Shown one piece after another: positions 61,215 through 64,000 of a stretch of DNA of 64,000 bases. The stretch spans positions 1 to 64,000 of the forward strand of contig CAYMDP010000011.1 of NCBI GenBank assembly GCA_964389375.1, read 5' to 3'. A model generated the notes under the pieces. It was not told where the DNA came from. It saw only the letters and a program-made list of their open reading frames with translations, and made no database searches. Source of the DNA: CAYMDP01 sp964389375. GTDB taxonomy: Bacteria > Bdellovibrionota > Bdellovibrionia > Bdellovibrionales > UBA1609. Numbering within the stretch: the stretch's first letter is position 1; each line of letters opens with the position of its first letter. Position numbers and translations under genes: made by a program.

Positions 61215-62132
61215 ATGGAAACAAATTTCAAGTTGAGTGAAGATATTCGCCTTAAGGATGTTCAAATCTTCCTAGAGCTGGTGAAGACAAAATCCGTTCG
61301 GGATTTGGCTCGTAGGTTTGGGGTAGCTCCAGGTCAGATTTCGAAGACAATCAAGGGTTTAGAGCTAAAATTGGGGATTCAACTTTTTGAGCGATCCACC
61401 TACGGAGTGGAGGTCAGCCCAGAGGCCTTGGGCATAGTTCCGATGCTCGAAAATATCCATCAACAGTACTTAAAACTTGAGGGTGAGTTAAGACCTCAAA
61501 AGCGTGAGGACTTTTTAAGCTTTGCAGCAAGTTCCTTTATTTCGACCCATCTTCTTCCCAAGGTTTTAGCGGACTTTCAGAAAGATGAGGTAGATAGTCG
61601 TTTCCGTTTGATCGACCTTCCTCCTGGTCAGTTCATTCCCGTGGCCTTGAGGGGAGGATTTCAGCTTTGTGTTCATATGGGAGATCTGGACTGGCCTAAA
61701 ACTTGGACTTCGATTGAAGTGGGAAGTGTAAACTGGAATCTCTATTGCAGGGCAGATCATCCGATAGGAAAACGTCCTAGTCTGGCTCACGTTTTAGAAC
61801 AAGCCTTTGTCTATCCCGTTTATTGGTCAAATGAAGGCATCCGTTTTGGAGATGATAACTGTCCACTTCCCATTCGAAAACGCAAGATGGGGCATGAGAC
61901 AGCGACCGCAACTGCCGCGGTTGAGATTGTTCGCTGCACAGACAACCTGGGTTTTCTTCCAAGCCTCGTTTGCAGACCCTACTTGGAATCCGGGGGTTTG
62001 AGAAAGATTAAGGTGAAAGAATGGCGGAGCGTGACTCAAAAACTGTATCTGACGGTAAAAAATGATTTCATCAAGCAAAATACTTTTATTCACCTGAAGA
62101 ATTTATTGTCTGACGAGTTAAAAGATCTTTAA
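61215..62132 (+). CDS. LysR family transcriptional regulator
   Basis: A protein of 305 residues: an N-terminal winged helix (VQIFLELVKTKSVRDLARRF, GVAPGQISKTIKGLELKLGI, QLFERSTYGVEVSPEAL) and a C-terminal effector domain. It is divergent from the HxH/cytochrome pair 104 bp away, the usual place for a LysR regulator of its target. Effector unknown. Its stop overlaps the convergent ABC permease by 4 nt. Confidence 0.9.
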   Translation: METNFKLSEDIRLKDVQIFLELVKTKSVRDLARRFGVAPGQISKTIKGLELKLGIQLFERSTYGVEVSPEALGIVPMLENIHQQYLKLEGELRPQKREDFLSFAASSFISTHLLPKVLADFQKDEVDSRFRLIDLPPGQFIPVALRGGFQLCVHMGDLDWPKTWTSIEVGSVNWNLYCRADHPIGKRPSLAHVLEQAFVYPVYWSNEGIRFGDDNCPLPIRKRKMGHETATATAAVEIVRCTDNLGFLPSLVCRPYLESGGLRKIKVKEWRSVTQKLYLTVKNDFIKQNTFIHLKNLLSDELKDL

Positions 62133-62908
62133 GAGATGAGTTTCTTTCGTATTTGGGTGTAAGAAAGCATGCACAGGATCAAGCCCTGAAAAACGAGTAT
62201 TCCCCCGCTGATTAAAAAGGCTTCGGGGATTCCCTTTTCCCAAAAAATGGCCTGAGCCAGGCGAACTCCGTGGATCAAGGGGAAAAACTCAGCAATTAAT
62301 CGAACTGATGTCGCCATTTGATCTATCGGGAAAAAGATTCCTGATAAAAAATAAAGTGGAGCGATAATGAAAGAATATACAGTTTGAAATTGGTTTATGT
62401 TTCTGACCCAGGCCGTCGCCAAAAGTCCCATCGCCCCACAGGGGACGGCGACTAGAAATCCTACGATTGCAATCAAGGGTAGAAGCGCAGGGTTTGTCAT
62501 CATCCCAAAAAGTGCCAGTACGATGCCCACTCCAAGGGCCATAATTCCGCCCTTAAGACCCACCCAAAACATTTCTCCTATAACGACTTCACGAACTCCG
62601 ATCGGAGTTGTCAGCATGGCTTTAAATACATTTTCGTAGCTCATGCGAACATAAAATCCGTAACTACTTTCAAAAAACGAAGTAAATAAGGCCGTGGCCA
62701 CGGTCAGTCCCGGTGCAAGAAATTGCATATAAGTCATGCCCTGAACATCGGTCAGATAGCTTCCCAAACCAAGACCTAAAGAAACCATGATCAAGGCAGG
62801 ATCTGCGACTGTCGGAGAAATATTTGCGATTAAGTCCTTTTTGTAGACGGTCCAATTTCTTAAGGTGATATGAAAACATAATCGAATGGACTCAAGCATC
62901 AGCGGCAA
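62129..62908 (-). CDS. ABC-2 type permease (NodJ-like)
   Basis: A protein of 259 residues with six membrane segments and the ABC-2 signature region YFLSGIFFPIDQMATSVRLI and FPLIHGVRLAQAIFW. It pairs with the ATPase gene upstream, whose end overlaps it by 17 nt. Together they resemble NodIJ/DrrAB-type exporters of lipids, polysaccharides or drugs; substrate unknown. Confidence 0.87.
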   Translation of the reverse strand: MPLMLESIRLCFHITLRNWTVYKKDLIANISPTVADPALIMVSLGLGLGSYLTDVQGMTYMQFLAPGLTVATALFTSFFESSYGFYVRMSYENVFKAMLTTPIGVREVVIGEMFWVGLKGGIMALGVGIVLALFGMMTNPALLPLIAIVGFLVAVPCGAMGLLATAWVRNINQFQTVYSFIIAPLYFLSGIFFPIDQMATSVRLIAEFFPLIHGVRLAQAIFWEKGIPEAFLISGGILVFQGLILCMLSYTQIRKKLIS

Positions 62909-63803
62909 GCTCCTGTCCGGTCAGTTTTAAAAAAACGTCTTCAAGATTGGCTGGACGTATCTGAAGGGGAGTCATTCTGTTTTCAGAAACAAAATCAGTT
63001 AAGTTTTGTAAAGAACCGGTACGAATATAAGCTGCCGATGAATCTTTATGAAAGGCAAGTTCTGGCCGCCGAGCCACAAGGGGACTTAAGTGGGTCTCTT
63101 GCTCTGGGCTAAAGATCCCAACGTAGCCCGGAGTATGTTGTTGAATCATTTGGGACGGGCTTCCCTCGGCCACAATTCGACCTTGATTCATGATCACCAA
63201 GCGCCCGCAAAGAACCTCGGCCTCATGCATGTAATGGGTGGTCAGCACAATCGTTGTTCCTGATTGGTGGAGCTCTTTAACTTTGTTCCACAAAAGATGC
63301 CGAACGGCAGGATCAAGTCCTGTGGTCGGTTCGTCAAGAATAAGCAATTCGGGCTGCCCTAAAAGAGCGCGCACAAAAACCAGTCTTCTTTTCATCCCGC
63401 CCGAAAGCATTTGGATTCGGGCATCTCGTTTGTGAGACAAATTCATATAATCTAAAAGCTCTTCGACGCGTTTTTTTCGAAGATTTCGAGGGACACCGAT
63501 AAAGCCGCAGTAAAGCATCATATTTTCAAGGACGGTCAGGCTGTCATCGAGGGCGTTTTCTTGGGTTACGACTCCAAGTCGCTTTTTAATTTCCCGGTCC
63601 TGAAGATTTGGATCAAAGCCAAAGACCTGAAGGTCTCCCGCGCTTCTTTTGACCGTTCCGTAGATCATTCCGATTAGAGTGGATTTGCCCGCGCCATTGG
63701 GGCCCAGAAGACCAAAACATTCACCGCGGCGAACCTGCAGATCTAGGCCTGCGACGGCCTTAAAATCACCAAAGGATTTTTCGATATGCTTTGCTTGAAT
63801 CAA
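62892..63803 (-). CDS. ABC transporter ATP-binding protein (NodI/DrrA-like)
   Basis: A protein of 303 residues with complete ATPase motifs: LLGPNGAGKSTLIGMIYGTV (Walker A), VVTQENALDDSLTV (Q-loop), MLSGGMKRRLVF (signature), LLILDEPTTGLDP (Walker B) and VLTTHYMHEAEVL (H-loop). TTG start with AAAGGA eight bases ahead. The C-terminal ~80 residues are the DrrA-type extension. Partner of the ABC-2 permease. Confidence 0.9.
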   Translation of the reverse strand: MIQAKHIEKSFGDFKAVAGLDLQVRRGECFGLLGPNGAGKSTLIGMIYGTVKRSAGDLQVFGFDPNLQDREIKKRLGVVTQENALDDSLTVLENMMLYCGFIGVPRNLRKKRVEELLDYMNLSHKRDARIQMLSGGMKRRLVFVRALLGQPELLILDEPTTGLDPAVRHLLWNKVKELHQSGTTIVLTTHYMHEAEVLCGRLVIMNQGRIVAEGSPSQMIQQHTPGYVGIFSPEQETHLSPLVARRPELAFHKDSSAAYIRTGSLQNLTDFVSENRMTPLQIRPANLEDVFLKLTGQELAADA

Positions 63804-63855
63804 AGAGGGTCCTTTACTTAGAGCTAGACGAATGTTGACTTATTTATTGACGGAA

Positions 63856-64000
63856 TCAAGTCAAAACTAGAAGCGCCAAATAGGGAGAAAGAAAAAAAGT
63901 CAGGTTTAAGATCTTAACAAGGGCCATCATTGCGTAATGGACTTGGTCAAAGGACTCTTTGCGTAAATCTTTAAACCATCTTCCATGGAACTTAAAGACA
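63856..64000 (-). CDS. Partial gene at the window edge, C-terminus only
   Basis: Read leftward from the window end, one frame stays open for 47 codons to a TGA at 63858-63856 (FKFHGRWFKDLRKESFDQVH, then a hydrophobic tail LTFFLSPYLALLVLT). It looks like the end of a protein with a C-terminal membrane segment. The family cannot be told. Confidence 0.4.
   Translation of the reverse strand, partial: VFKFHGRWFKDLRKESFDQVHYAMMALVKILNLTFFLSPYLALLVLT

Overview
The window looks like chromosomal DNA of a Gram-negative, aerobic, mid-GC bacterium. Evidence for a Gram-negative envelope is the lipobox lipoproteins, beta-barrel proteins with C-terminal Phe/Leu, Tat substrates and lipocalins. The mix of a solitary extra MreB, DUF1552/DUF1592 pairs, many small secreted proteins and RadD/DbpA-type helicases would fit a Bdellovibrio-like (Bdellovibrionota) genome; this is inference from gene content and no rRNA or tRNA was found to confirm it.

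Layout. 1-5 kb: a DUF4062 protein, an oxidoreductase, a PIN-domain toxin-antitoxin pair and the RNA helicase DbpA. 5.7-9.5 kb: a tightly coupled four-gene operon with a small secreted-type peptide, a HExxH protein of the peptide beta-hydroxylase type, a peptide-binding (SBP family 5) protein and a sensor histidine kinase. 9.5-10.3 kb: a REP-type transposon encoding a RAYT/IS200-like Y1 transposase, whose terminal repeats are scattered from 1 to 17 kb, including a 219-bp internally deleted derivative. 10-24.5 kb: peroxiredoxin, MarR, a Kef potassium-efflux operon, a CorA-like transporter, a DUF1552/DUF1592 pair, a HigBA-like module with a 21-bp palindromic operator, and RsgA.

25.5-30.1 kb is the most unusual region: a 43-residue precursor-like peptide, a second HExxH hydroxylase, a cysteine-dioxygenase-like cupin, an ABC exporter with a shortened nucleotide-binding domain and a 349-residue protein of unknown family, the last four chained by short gaps, overlaps and TTG starts. 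I read it as a probable ribosomally synthesised, post-translationally modified peptide (RiPP) pathway. The two HExxH enzymes share a downstream QRP-x5-HS motif, so the window holds two differently equipped peptide-modification loci, one with an exporter and one with a possible peptide sensor.

30-64 kb is mostly ordinary core and accessory metabolism: RadD, Rnk, NDH-2, a Rieske-flavodoxin fusion, glutathione transferases, Hsp20, two lipocalins, a membrane-fused spermidine-synthase-like protein beside a DTW protein, an MreB paralogue beside a haem protein, an SSF symporter with CstA, an AtoE-like transporter, a cytochrome/Tat pair, LysR and a NodIJ-like ABC exporter. All functional calls are from reading motifs by eye; no database search was run.
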